Of a stretch of DNA of 64,000 nt, positions 36,850-49,583 are shown piece by piece. Source of the DNA: Cenococcum geophilum 1.58 (Eukaryota > Ascomycota > Dothideomycetes > Gloniales > Gloniaceae); assembly GCA_001692895.1 (NCBI GenBank), contig KV748219.1, forward strand, positions 868,001 to 932,000, written 5' to 3'. Below the pieces are notes generated by a model that saw nothing but the letters and a program-made list of their open reading frames with translations, did no database searches and had not been told where the DNA came from. Every line of letters starts with the position of its first letter. The first letter of the stretch is position 1. A program made the position numbers and the translations under genes.

Positions 36850-39098
36850 AAGGCATTTTATAGTTCTATATATAGTATCTTAAAATAGATATAGAGTTAA
36901 TACAACCGCCCTTATTAACACTAGAGTAAATAGCTTCGCCTTTATAAATATTACCTATATAAATAATATTGCCAAGTTTCTAAATGCAGAAGCTATCTAA
37001 CTAGAGAAGCCTATTTAGGTAAAGGGCTATAATAGCCAAGCCGGTTAGCCTATTACCTACGTCTTAAAGTTATATATCGCTCTTAATAGACGACGCTAAT
37101 ATAGCATCCCCTTTTATATCCTAGACCTAGGGTCCTATAATATAATCCTTAGACAAAAATAGATATCTTATTTTAATATTTAGTTAAATATATAAAAAAG
37201 ATAGTTTGTCTAGCCGGAGGATAAACTAAGGTTACCCTTCTTTATTAGGGAAATCCGAACCAACTATAAGACACTAGCTATAAGGGCTAACCCTACCTAC
37301 CAGCAAGATGTCCGGGCCCGTAACCTAGCCTTTGCCTAAAAAAACGCCCGCCGCGAAGCTAGAAAGAACTCTATACTAATAAAGATACTCTCCTAAAGCG
37401 CTATATTTAAAAAGGACTCTATATATAGAAGCGGAATAGATAGTAACGTAGATAATATCTAAATCGCATAGATCTAACCGGTATAGAAAAGAACGTATTA
37501 ATAGGATATAAGGGATAACCTCTAAAAGATGCAATAGGAGCTAAAAGGAGTAATAATAACGCTAGTACCTTAGAAGTACCTAAAGTCACATACGCCCCTA
37601 TTATTAGTTAACCCCCCTACCGTAAACATCGCCGTAATTAGCGCTATAGCGTTCCACTTTAATATATACTAGAAAAATAATAAGGTCTTTATAATAAGCC
37701 TATATAAGATTAACTAAATTATTAATAATAGAGAGGAAAGGCTAAATAAGGAAACTAATAAGGAACTAGTTAAACACCTCCTTTTTACCATTTATATAGG
37801 CTACAAGGGTGCATTCTCAAAGGCGGCCTTAAATAAGTTACCCCCCTACTAGACGTACGATTATAAAATTCAATTAGAAGCTAATAACTCGCTAGGCTAT
37901 AGCCCCCTCTACTATTAATTAATAGATAAGCTAAAAGCAATAAAGTAGTATTTAATTAATAACCTAGATAAAGGGTTTATCGAGCTAAGTTAAGCCCCTT
38001 TTACTTCCCCTATCCTGTTTATAAAAAAGCCTAATAAAGGCCTTTATTTTTACATTAACTATTAAAAGCTAAACGCTATTACTTAAAAGAACTGGTATTC
38101 TATTCCTTTAATTAACGAGACCCTTGTATATTTAAGCCAGGTAAAGATCTTTACTAAACTTAATATCTGCTAAGCTTTTTACTAAATTAGGATAGACCCT
38201 ATATCTAAAGATTTAACAACGTTCCGTACCCGTTATGGTTCCTATAAATACAAAATTCTTCCTTTTAGACTAATAAACGGACTGGCTACGTACCAAAGGT
38301 ATATAAATAACGTTCTTTTTAATTACCTCGACGAATTCTGCACGGCATACCTAAATAATATTCTCATATACTTAGACGACAAACTTAAGCATTAAGTTTA
38401 TATTAAGAAGGTCCTAGAGAGACTACAAAACGCGGGCTTATAAGTTAATATCAAGAAATGCGAGTTTGGGGTAAAACGTATAAAATACCTTAGGTTTATT
38501 GTAACTATAGAAGGAATTAAGGTTAACCCTAAGAAGGTAAAAGTAATCCGTAACTAGAAGCCCCCTTATATAGTAAAAGGAATCCAGTCCTTCCTTAATT
38601 TTTATAACTTCTACTACTAGTTTATCCGTAACTACGGAATTATGGCAAAACCTCTTATATAACTAACCAGGAAGAATACGCCTTTTATCTTTAACAATAG
38701 CTATATAGAGGCCTTTAAAGAGGTAAAGAATCGGCTTATCTCTTCCCTAGTCCTTTATTACTATAACCTAGACCTTAAATTAATGCTAGAAACAGACGCC
38801 TCTAATAGGGTTATAGTGGGAATCCTATTACAGTTATATCTAGACGGTAAATAGTACCCTATAGCTTTCTTTTTAAAGATAATAGACCTGGCTAAGTGTA
38901 ACTATAAAGTATATAATAAAGAAATACTAGCTATTATTTAATTACTCTTTTAATAGCGTATAGAGCTTAAAGGTACGAACTCCCGGATTAAGATATATAT
39001 AGATTATAAAGCCCTAGAGTACTTTATAATTATAAAGCAGCTTATAGAATAACAAGCCTAGTAGGCTAAAATACTCTTTTAATTCTTCTTTATAATTA
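36850..39098 (+). mobile_element. Element E pol, first part: protease, reverse transcriptase, RNase H (fossil)
   Basis: Protease about 36880-37200, reverse transcriptase about 37980-38540, RNase H about 38690-39098. The TA-element at 39101 separates RNase H from integrase. Collinear with A 12780-15040. Broken. Confidence 0.85.
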
Positions 39099-39100
39099 TA

Positions 39101-40213
39101 TCTATTTACTTGCTCGCAGAGATAGAGATATATTCTAAATGTATTGTATTGGGGGGTATAGGCCTAAGGAGAGGGTAATTATCTCAGCCTGCTGTATTAT
39201 ATAGTAGGTTCCCTACTGTCTTAAACAGTGGTAGATGATTACATATTTATTGCCCCCCTCGGGCCTACCGCAAGCCTAAGGCTGCAAAATCTATCTATAG
39301 GGTGGAGGGTAGGAAAGCGAAAAGCCGAAAGGCTAATTATAATAGATATTAATGTTGCTGTTTAGAGGGAAGGCGTGACTTCGCTTTAAATAGACATTTT
39401 TATCTATTTACTTGCTCGTAGAGATAGAGATATATTCTAAATATATTATATTAGGGGGTGTAGGCCCGAGGAAAGGGTAATTATTTTAGCCTGCTATATT
39501 GCATAGTAGGTTCCCTACTGTCTTAAGCAGTGGTAGATAATTATATACTTATTGCCCTAAACAACGCGTACCGCCAGAAGGTAGCGGTACAAGGCTTACG
39601 CCCAATAACTAATATAGAAGGAATATATCGTCTTTTTACGCCCGTAGGGTATCGAAGACCGTTGTAATCTTGCCTCAGCCTGCTATGCAGTGGTAGATAA
39701 TTACTTACGTACCGCCAGAACCTAGCGGTACGAGGCCTGCGCCTAATAACTAATATAGAAGTAGGAATATATGTCGTCTCTTTGCGCCCATAGGGCATCA
39801 TTAAAAACCGTTCGGGTAGGTAATATCGAAGGCTATTAACAACGACGTAGAAAGGAGAAGGAAGCTAGAAAGCGTCAATTCAAAACCTGTTAAAAAACCT
39901 AGTGGGAAAAATTATTAGGAAAGACTACTTATTAATAGCTACAAATCGCGAAACTGTTGCGAAACTGTTCGCGATTCTCTAAGGGCTATAGAAAGACGCG
40001 AAACTTATTCGCGATCCTCTAGGTAAGACGTTTTATCGCAACAACAACATAGCGCCGTACGGCATAGTATTATTAAGGCTATAAAACGAATAAACAACAA
40101 AATCTCTATTAAATAAGCCTTATTTCAAAGCGAAAAGCCAAAAGGCTAATTGTGATAGATATTGATGTTGCTGTTCAGAGGGAAGGCGTGACTTCGCTTT
40201 GAATAGACATTTT
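39101..40213. mobile_element. Tandem non-autonomous TA-flanked element inserted in E
   Basis: Two units, each beginning TCTATTTACTTGCTCG and ending AATAGACATTTT, separated and flanked by TA (39099-39100, 39401-39402, 40214-40215). Unit 1 is 39101-39400 and unit 2 is 39403-40213; unit 1 looks like a short internal-deletion form of unit 2. Unit 2 holds two copies of a module with the hairpin ACCGCC...GGCGGT-type word CCGCCAGAAGGTAGCGG (39568-39660 and 39709-39800) and a GCGAAACTGTT/CGCGA palindromic array (39943-40012). The 86-codon frame at 39541-39801 (minus) follows that duplication and is unlikely to be a gene. Superfamily unknown. Confidence 0.65.
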
Positions 40214-40215
40214 TA

Positions 40216-41250
40216 TATTATTCTAGCAAGTAAAACTCTAAGGCTAATACTTTAACCTAAAGAGAATAAGACGTAGGACCCTAGGATAAGCTAAAGACCT
40301 AATATTGGACGCGCGCCCTCCTCTATCTAGAACAGCTTAACCTACAGATCCTTAAGGAGCTAGACTTCTAGTAAAACGAGCTAGTACTAATAGAGAAGTC
40401 CTTAGATAAGCTAATAGGGCTAATTAACCGCCTTTTAACTATAAACCGCATAGCTAATGCCTTAAGGGCCCTTCGCGAATAAGCCGTAAAAGGAGACCCC
40501 AATTTTAAGATGGAGGAAGGATTGCTCCTATACTAGGAGCGGCTTATAGTCCCTAATATTAATAATCTACGGACCGAACTAATTCGCAAAGCTTATTGCC
40601 AAGTCTCTATAGTATACCCTAGTAAGAACAAGACCTATAAAATTATTAACTACTACTACTACTAGCTAAGAATAGTTGCGGATATTAATTAATATATACG
40701 GAACTATAAAGACTGCTAGAGAGCTATAATCCCACAGGATAAGACCCTAGGACTACTTAAGCCACTCCTAATACTAAAGCGCCCTTAGCAGCATATCTCT
40801 ATAGACTTTTATAAACTACTTAGGGACCGTAACGGATATAATATAGTTATAGTTATAGTTAACCGCTTTAGTAAATGCCTGTTCTTAATTCTATATTATA
40901 AAAACATTAATGCTAAAGAGGCAGCTTAGCTATATATCCATTACGTCTACCAAATCTATAGACTACTAGATACTATTATATCTAATTATAGGCTATAGTT
41001 TATATCGGCCTTTTAGAATAAGTTTACCTAAATCCTAGGCATTAAGCTAAAGCTTTCTANNGCTTANTACCCCNANATAGACGGTTANATAGAGATTATA
41101 AATTAGTACCTAGACTAGAGGCTTAGGCCCTTTATTAACTATTTCTAGGATAACTAGTCTAAACTACTACCCTTAATAGACTATGCGCAAGCAACCCTAC
41201 CCTATAACTCTATAGGGTTTGCCCCAATTTAGCTAAAAATAGGATACTTA
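40216..41250 (+). mobile_element. Element E integrase, copy 1 (fossil, ends at gap)
   Basis: Integrase zinc-binding part about 40590-40680 and core about 40790-41240, collinear with A 15380-16060. Stops at the N gap. Scattered Ns near 41060-41088. Confidence 0.8.
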
Positions 41251-41275
41251 NNNNNNNNNNNNNNNNNNNNNNNNN
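41251..41275. other. Assembly gap (25 Ns)
   Basis: A run of exactly 25 N, a conventional placeholder for a gap of unknown size. It joins RIP-decayed gypsy sequence to unrelated sequence. Confidence 0.99.
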
Positions 41276-44200
41276 TAAATAACAAAGAATATCATTAATA
41301 TATTCACTTGGACTATATCGCGATTTATTGCTCGCTACAAAGCCATCCCCAATTGATTATATTATCCTCCGCATACACTGAAATCCATGAAGATTCCATG
41401 ATCGCAATAATAATGAGGAAAATCCGAGGATAACGTAGAAAATCTCCAAAGGGAATTAGGATATTATGCAAGAAAGATATGGCCAATCTAGGATACGCTA
41501 AATCTATAATTAGAATGCATATGATAGATAAGGCGAGATAAATATATACTTAGGAAAAATTTATATCGCGAAATCCTCTGTAGAAATAAGCATATCTACA
41601 AGTTAAAAGCGCCGCCACCCAAAAAATCCGTTTCGATTCAATGCCGGGCCTGTAGATTGACCATCCAATCCCAATCGGGAATATCGATCACAGAATATCA
41701 ACAGCCTAAAGGATTAATTTCTTCCATTGGAATCAAATAGGAGGCCGATGCTGTTTGATAGAATAATATATAAAATTTGATTTATAATTATATTCTCATA
41801 GATAAAACAGATTCCTAATTAATATCCTGGGATTCAGTATTCGCTATATTTTCCCCGTAGGATATAATACGCTAGATAATTTTCTCGACTATATATATTA
41901 TTCTGCATATCCCATTTATTCCCGATTGGCCGAAACATCAGATAATATCGGGTAATTGGATTATCCGAAGAGATTACTTAAGACGTATATTTTTGAACCG
42001 GTTATAATAAATAACATATCATTTAAAATTATTTTCGCTCGATAAATGAGATCCAATTATTCCCGCCAACAAATTGAGATATAGATAAAATTCTATGATA
42101 TATATCTTGATATTTTACGAAAATGGATAATTGAATGATTCTAATAGAGAATTCTACTGCTATCCCATGGGATCCCCCTAAAGGATCAAAAGAAGGATTG
42201 AATAGCTGCAAAGAAGAAGGAGATAGAGGAATTATAGCGAATATAGGAAATCGAGGCCCGTTTGTTCCATTTCATTGGAATGAATAAATTCAATTTCGTT
42301 GCAATCGGTTCCATCCCAATTAGCCTCATAATATCGCTTATGATCAATTACCGCACATATATCGAACAATCGCTCCAAACGATCATGCATCACCATTGGC
42401 GGAAACATATTCTCATACTAAGATTGAATAGAAGGACGAGATCGAAAATTATGGCAGCAATCGGATGGCTCAGGTAATAATGGGTCAACAGGATTCCACC
42501 CAGCCGCAGATTGAACACGTTTCCCGGCAATCCAGCGACTTACCAATAAGCTTCAGACAAACAGATGACATTGATCCCTGTCATGCGCACTGTATCGAAA
42601 ACGAACTGGATCCGATCTCCTCTTCAGTCACGTCTCAGATCATTCTAGTCCGGTTTCTGAGTCCCGACACATAACCTACCCTATCCCGCCCAAGATAAAC
42701 ATACTGCCATCCGCAACTAAACATATGCTCATACTATCATCCGCTGCTTAACGCAAGATCGAGTATCCAGCCATGCTCGCACATACGTCGGAAATACAGT
42801 CGGAGATCGACGATTTTTGACTGCTCCATAAGTCATATCACCCGTCCGTAGATATGACACGCTAGAATATGGATACAAACTGATATCTTAAAATACCCTT
42901 AGTTCTACTCTAATCGGGCTAGAATCTTCAAGGTAATCAGAATATCCTCTCAACATCCTTATTCCCAACTCAAGATCAATTTATCTTCCCACCAGCCAAA
43001 TAAAACTCATTAGCATATTATCTCATTACGTGTATAACGTAATGATTTCGGACCTAAGAACGAACCACTAAAGCACAGCAGTGCAAGTCTTTTTCACGAA
43101 TATCTATCATAACGGAAAAGGTGCCACTACAACGAGCCCCAACAATACGAATAAAAAGTATCTAGTATTCACTATCGCTATCCTTCAGCAATGATAATCT
43201 TTGAAACTCTCCCTTATTCAACAATCTCCTAAACACAGAGCATATCACAACGGCACAAATTCGACGAGATTAATCCACCAAGCACTGATTTCAACCTAAT
43301 TAACTCGTTATACAAATCAAAAAATGAGATAATTACATCTCATAACAAATACTCACATCAACCTCATCTAATGACTGCGACAAAGCGAAAACACTATGAA
43401 TTTAGGAGAATTAACGATAATATTCCACACTCACCAGAGATATATATATATCATCACCCATCCGCCCAATACCCAACAATTGCACCTAGCAACTTAATGA
43501 GAGAAACACATCAACATAGAAGCTATTGGAGGCACAAAGAATAAAAACATACAACGTACCTATAACGCAGTAACATTACATCATCCAATACATCCCAAAC
43601 CCATAAAAAGTCCCCCATCGTCTCTTGTTCCACAACGCATGCCCCGAAATTTTCCCTTCGACCCAGATTAATAATACATATCACCACGGAACAACATCAC
43701 CGCGTAAATGAACAGAATATCATCCAGAGATATATAAATACTAATAACAGACAAAGAAATCATAATAGGCTTACAAGCCGAAAAATCGACACGATCGAAT
43801 CTAACATGTAATAATATTGACACAAAGCAATCAACCAGATGATTCCAATAATATTTATGCAAGGATAGAAGTAGAAACATACAAGATGAAAACTATAAAA
43901 ATTAACAATCTAGACAACACCAAACGAGGAGACACATCCAGTCTAAACCAGGTAGACAGCAGAACACTTAATTCAGACCCTACAAATCCACCTGAAATAA
44001 TACCGAAAATTACAAGCAAACAAACCACGTCCCATAATCTATGTCGAAAGCAAAATTAAAAATACATCTATCCATTATACCCAAAAATGAGAAACATGAG
44101 ATTCCAAACACAAAGACAATAATCTATATCCTCATATATAGATCCCGGACATGTATAGACAAAAGAGCAAGCCCATCATACCAAACTCCAAATAAAAGCC

Positions 44201-44773
44201 TTCACAGTATATTCATAATATATACGCGAAATAAAATATCTCATACTAATAACATCTGCTTCCAAACACGAAATCCCACCTAATCTAATAATCCGAGGCA
44301 TCAAGGAACCATCCGCTTCACCACCCCCTCTCGTAACAAGCATAACCCTTTATCAATATAATACTACTTTACTATCTACTACACGAGATCTTGAGCAATA
44401 TCGAAATATTTATGCCTTCTGAACAAACGCTGCCTTCATGATTCAGATTTCATTTTCCTTTTCCCAGCGATCCTGGACTACACACACATCCCCATTCGGC
44501 GGTTCCGCGATCGAAACACCCCCCAGGCACGCAATATTGTAACTAACTTCAGCATTCTTGTACTTCAATACCAATCTTAAACGTGCATAGTATATCAAAT
44601 TACTATCAAAGAATAAATTACGACCAACTTCTCAGGAACTATTAGGGAAACTCCCTAATTGTGCTTCCACAGAAAAACGCAGAAAATGCTTCGCAACACA
44701 ACCGAAACAGCCATAAGAAATCTTATTTAAAAAACCCCTCCATATCTACCATCCATCACATCTGAGATATCCG
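41276..44773. other. 3.5-kb un-RIPped stretch, no gene recognised
   Basis: The composition changes abruptly at the gap: CA and TG are common, stops are ordinary in number, and there is no LTR, TIR or transposon protein. From about 42660 to 44300 the plus strand is clearly rich in A and C and poor in T and G. Short frames (42262-42477, 42465-42674, 43817-44059, 44041-44283 plus; 42029-42211, 43668-43880 minus) show no recognisable protein. Its right edge meets element E in the word ATAATAAGGTC. It may belong elsewhere in the genome. Confidence 0.7.
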
Positions 44774-47700
44774 ATAATAAGGTCTTTATAATAAGCCTAT
44801 ATAAGATTAACTAAATTATTAATAATAGAGAGGAAAGGCTAAATAAGGAAACTAATAAGGAACTAGTTAAACACCTCCTTTTTACCATTTATATAGGCTA
44901 CAAGGGTGCATTCTCAAAGGCGGCCTTAAATAAGTTACCCCCCTACTAGACGTACGATTATAAAATTCAATTAGAAGCTAATAACTCGCTAGGCTATAGC
45001 CCCCTCTACTATTAATTAATAGATAAGCTAAAAGCAATAAAGTAGTATTTAATTAATAACCTAGATAAAGGGTTTATCGAGCTAAGTTAAGCCCCTTTTA
45101 CTTCCCCTATCCTGTTTATAAAAAAGCCTAATAAAGGCCTTTATTTTTACATTAACTATTAAAAGCTAAACGCTATTACTTAAAAGAACTGGTATTCTAT
45201 TCCTTTAATTAACGAGACCCTTGTATATTTAAGCCAGGTAAAGATCTTTACTAAACTTAATATCTGCTAAGCTTTTTACTAAATTAGGATAGACCCTATA
45301 TCTAAAGATTTAACAACGTTCCGTACCCGTTATGGTTCCTATAAATACAAAATTCTTCCTTTTAGACTAATAAACGGACTGGCTACGTACCAAAGGTATA
45401 TAAATAACGTTCTTTTTAATTACCTCGACGAATTCTGCACGGCATACCTAAATAATATTCTCATATACTTAGACGACAAACTTAAGCATTAAGTTTATAT
45501 TAAGAAGGTCCTAGAGAGACTACAAAACGCGGGCTTATAAGTTAATATCAAGAAATGCGAGTTTGGGGTAAAACGTATAAAATACCTTAGGTTTATTGTA
45601 ACTATAGAAGGAATTAAGGTTAACCCTAAGAAGGTAAAAGTAATCCGTAACTAGAAGCCCCCTTATATAGTAAAAGGAATCCAGTCCTTCCTTAATTTTT
45701 ATAACTTCTACTACTAGTTTATCCGTAACTACGGAATTATGGCAAAACCTCTTATATAACTAACCAGGAAGAATACGCCTTTTATCTTTAACAATAGCTA
45801 TATAGAGGCCTTTAAAGAGGTAAAGAATCGGCTTATCTCTTCCCTAGTCCTTTATTACTATAACCTAGACCTTAAATTAATGCTAGAAACAGACGCCTCT
45901 AATAGGGTTATAGTGGGAATCCTATTACAGTTATATCTAGACGGTAAATAGTACCCTATAGCTTTCTTTTTAAAGATAATAGACCTGGCTAAGTGTAACT
46001 ATAAAGTATATAATAAAGAAATACTAGCTATTATTTAATTACTCTTTTAATAGCGTATAGAGCTTAAAGGTACGAACTCCCGGATTAAGATATATATAGA
46101 TTATAAAGCCCTAGAGTACTTTATAATTATAAAGCAGCTTATAGAATAACAAGCCTAGTAGGCTAAAATACTCTTTTAATTCTTCTTTATAATTATATCT
46201 ATTTACTTGCTCGCAGAGATAGAGATATATTCTAAATGTATTGTATTGGGGGGTATAGGCCTAAGGAGAGGGTAATTATCTCAGCCTGCTGTATTATATA
46301 GTAGGTTCCCTACTGTCTTAAACAGTGGTAGATGATTACATATTTATTGCCCCCCTCGGGCCTACCGCAAGCCTAAGGCTGCAAAATCTATCTATAGGGT
46401 GGAGGGTAGGAAAGCGAAAAGCCGAAAGGCTAATTATAATAGATATTAATGTTGCTGTTTAGAGGGAAGGCGTGACTTCGCTTTAAATAGACATTTTTAT
46501 CTATTTACTTGCTCGTAGAGATAGAGATATATTCTAAATATATTATATTAGGGGGTGTAGGCCCGAGGAAAGGGTAATTATTTTAGCCTGCTATATTGCA
46601 TAGTAGGTTCCCTACTGTCTTAAGCAGTGGTAGATAATTATATACTTATTGCCCTAAACAACGCGTACCGCCAGAAGGTAGCGGTACAAGGCTTACGCCC
46701 AATAACTAATATAGAAGGAATATATCGTCTTTTTACGCCCGTAGGGTATCGAAGACCGTTGTAATCTTGCCTCAGCCTGCTATGCAGTGGTAGATAATTA
46801 CTTACGTACCGCCAGAACCTAGCGGTACGAGGCCTGCGCCTAATAACTAATATAGAAGTAGGAATATATGTCGTCTCTTTGCGCCCATAGGGCATCATTA
46901 AAAACCGTTCGGGTAGGTAATATCGAAGGCTATTAACAACGACGTAGAAAGGAGAAGGAAGCTAGAAAGCGTCAATTCAAAACCTGTTAAAAAACCTAGT
47001 GGGAAAAATTATTAGGAAAGACTACTTATTAATAGCTACAAATCGCGAAACTGTTGCGAAACTGTTCGCGATTCTCTAAGGGCTATAGAAAGACGCGAAA
47101 CTTATTCGCGATCCTCTAGGTAAGACGTTTTATCGCAACAACAACATAGCGCCGTACGGCATAGTATTATTAAGGCTATAAAACGAATAAACAACAAAAT
47201 CTCTATTAAATAAGCCTTATTTCAAAGCGAAAAGCCAAAAGGCTAATTGTGATAGATATTGATGTTGCTGTTCAGAGGGAAGGCGTGACTTCGCTTTGAA
47301 TAGACATTTTTATATTATTCTAGCAAGTAAAACTCTAAGGCTAATACTTTAACCTAAAGAGAATAAGACGTAGGACCCTAGGATAAGCTAAAGACCTAAT
47401 ATTGGACGCGCGCCCTCCTCTATCTAGAACAGCTTAACCTACAGATCCTTAAGGAGCTAGACTTCTAGTAAAACGAGCTAGTACTAATAGAGAAGTCCTT
47501 AGATAAGCTAATAGGGCTAATTAACCGCCTTTTAACTATAAACCGCATAGCTAATGCCTTAAGGGCCCTTCGCGAATAAGCCGTAAAAGGAGACCCCAAT
47601 TTTAAGATGGAGGAAGGATTGCTCCTATACTAGGAGCGGCTTATAGTCCCTAATATTAATAATCTACGGACCGAACTAATTCGCAAAGCTTATTGCCAAG

Positions 47701-48347
47701 TCTCTATAGTATACCCTAGTAAGAACAAGACCTATAAAATTATTAACTACTACTACTACTAGCTAAGAATAGTTGCGGATATTAATTAATATATACGGAA
47801 CTATAAAGACTGCTAGAGAGCTATAATCCCACAGGATAAGACCCTAGGACTACTTAAGCCACTCCTAATACTAAAGCGCCCTTAGCAGCATATCTCTATA
47901 GACTTTTATAAACTACTTAGGGACCGTAACGGATATAATATAGTTATAGTTATAGTTAACCGCTTTAGTAAATGCCTGTTCTTAATTCTATATTATAAAA
48001 ACATTAATGCTAAAGAGGCAGCTTAGCTATATATCCATTACGTCTACCAAATCTATAGACTACTAGATACTATTATATCTAATTATAGGCTATAGTTTAT
48101 ATCGGCCTTTTAGAATAAGTTTACCTAAATCCTAGGCATTAAGCTAAAGCTTTCTACGGCTTATTACCCCCAGATAGACGGTTAAATAGAGATTATAAAT
48201 TAGTACCTAGACTAGAGGCTTAGGCCCTTTATTAACTATTTCTAGGATAACTAGTCTAAACTACTACCCTTAATAGACTATGCGCAAGCAACCCTACCCT
48301 ATAACTTTATAGGGTTTGCCCCGATTTAGCTAAAAATAGAATACTTA
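44774..48347 (+). repeat. Direct repeat of 3,574 bp, copy 2 (in element E)
   Basis: Same content as 37677-41250: end of the pre-RT region, reverse transcriptase (about 45080-45640), RNase H (about 45790-46195), the tandem TA-element (46198-47310), and most of integrase. This copy runs on smoothly to the 3' LTR, so it is the better candidate for the true locus. Confidence 0.9.
46198..47310. mobile_element. Tandem TA-flanked element, second representation
   Basis: Same sequence as 39101-40213, within the direct repeat. The minus-strand frame 46638-46898 is the counterpart of 39541-39801. Confidence 0.65.
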
Positions 48348-48720
48348 CCCCGTATAAGCTTTAACTAAAAAAGGCTAAAAGAACTCTAGACTATATAAGA
48401 GAAGCTATCCTATGCTAAGGCCTAATAGTACGCTAAACAATTAGAGGAGGCCTAGATAGTAGCCTACAAGAACTTAGAAAAAGCTTAAAGGTTAATAGAA
48501 CAGCAGGCGAATAAACACCGTCAAGAGCCCGATTTTGCCCCTAGCGATATAGTCTAGGTTATAATAAGGAATTAGAGGACTAAACGACCTAGCTATAAGC
48601 TGGACTANTAGATNNNAGGACNNTATAANGTTCTTAANAAGATAGGNAACTTATATAAGATAAAGCTCCTAGACTTAATTAGGGTTTACCCTATCTTCTT
48701 ACTAAATAAGTTATAAAAAG
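47313..48720 (+). mobile_element. Element E integrase, copy 2 (fossil)
   Basis: Integrase of E with its C-terminal region to about 48720 (GPF/Y-type block near 48600-48700, with scattered Ns at 48607-48647). Broken. Confidence 0.8.
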
Positions 48721-48769
48721 CTATAAACAACCTATTACCTAGACAAAAAAATAAGCCTCCCCTACTAGT

Positions 48770-49367
48770 TTAAGTAAACGGTGACAATAAATAGGAGGTT
48801 AATAAAATACTGGCCTATAAGATAGTATAGGGAGCGCTAAAATACTATATCTAATAGAAGGGCTACAATCCTAACCTAACCTAGTACCCTACGTAGAACT
48901 TTATAGGCTACCCCTAGAAGCTTAAAGAATTCTATAACTAATACCCTAATACGCCTGGACCCCTAAAGTACCTAGACGAATAGATGGAATGCTAGTATAA
49001 TAAAGATAATAAGTTACCGGAAGAATATAGGGACAAAAACGCCCTAAAGCCCTAATACAGCTATCTGCCAAATTCTGCCATATTCTGCCGTTTTCTACTA
49101 GTACCGTAAAATTTTAAATGTTTAGGAACTTTGACCGCCGGTTAAAGTTATCTAATTAGTTAGATCTATGCTAAGACTTTTAATAGCTACTCTTTCTAGC
49201 CTAGTGCTTCCACTTAGCCTATAATCGCCCTTTATACTTAGTCTAGACGGACTTATATCCCCTTTTATCTCCTTATCTTATATTTTATAATCCTACGTTT
49301 ATAAGCCTAGTACTACCCTATTTCTAACTAAGCCTAAGGGCAGGCTTTCTTTTAAAGAGGGGGGTAA
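48770..49367 (+). mobile_element. Element E chromodomain and 3' region (fossil)
   Basis: Chromodomain-like stretch about 48785-48990, then non-coding sequence ending in the polypurine tract AAAGAGGGGGG before the LTR. Collinear with A 16480-17093. Confidence 0.7.
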
Positions 49368-49578
49368 TGTAACGGCGCTATCGCACATTACCTACCAAAT
49401 TCTGCCATATTCTGCTAACCTATAATTAGCCCGCCTAAAGCTAGCGCCTTAGCGGCTTACCCTATATATTTGTTTACATCAGTCCTAGTGACCCCTTTTC
49501 CTTCTCTTTAGCTTAGTATCTTTGTAATACAGCATTCATTCAAGCTTCGGTTTAGAGGTATTTATTTAAGCCGTAACA
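49368..49578 (+). repeat. 3' LTR of element E (family I)
   Basis: 211 bp; starts TGTAACGGCGC and ends CCGTAACA. It is among the least mutated copies and fixes the LTR ends of the family. Confidence 0.95.
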
Positions 49579-49583
49579 CTACC

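Larger units (their letters stand above)
37677..41250 (+). repeat. Direct repeat of 3,574 bp, copy 1 (in element E)
   Basis: Recurs at 44774-48347 with a constant offset of 7,097. By eye the two are the same base for base, apart from ambiguous bases and a few mismatches near 41207-41250, right beside the N gap. Such identity in RIP-decayed DNA means a very recent duplication or, more likely, one locus represented twice by overlapping contig ends. Confidence 0.9.
35181..49578 (+). mobile_element. Element E: family I gypsy element with nested TA-element; probably mis-assembled inside
   Basis: LTRs 35181-35391 and 49368-49578. The flanking 5-mers CTGCT (35176-35180) and CTACC (49579-49583) would be a duplication altered only by transitions. 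As printed it spans 14.4 kb, because 37677-41250 recurs as 44774-48347 around a gap and a 3.5-kb foreign stretch. Counting the repeat once and leaving out the foreign stretch gives 7.3 kb, which is A's size plus the 1.1-kb nested element. Broken in many tens of places. Confidence 0.9.

Noticed and set aside
39541-39801. 86-codon frame with internal duplication, also at 46638-46898
   Set aside because: It simply follows the duplicated hairpin module of a non-autonomous element. No known domain, and the two occurrences are one sequence represented twice.
39101-40213. Helitron interpretation (starts with TC after an A)
   Set aside because: No CTRR end with a 3' hairpin at the right border, and the TA between and around the units fits a cut-and-paste element better.
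42262-42674. Two overlapping plus-strand frames (71 and 69 codons) that might be exons of a host gene
   Set aside because: No recognisable domain, no splice-site arrangement I can defend, and the surrounding sequence may be misplaced by assembly.
43668-44283. Three further frames of 70-80 codons on both strands
   Set aside because: They overlap each other antisense or by a few bases, follow the A/C skew, and show no protein family.
35176-49583. Perfect target duplication for element E
   Set aside because: The flanking 5-mers CTGCT and CTACC differ at two positions. They fit only if two transitions are allowed, so I list it as imperfect.
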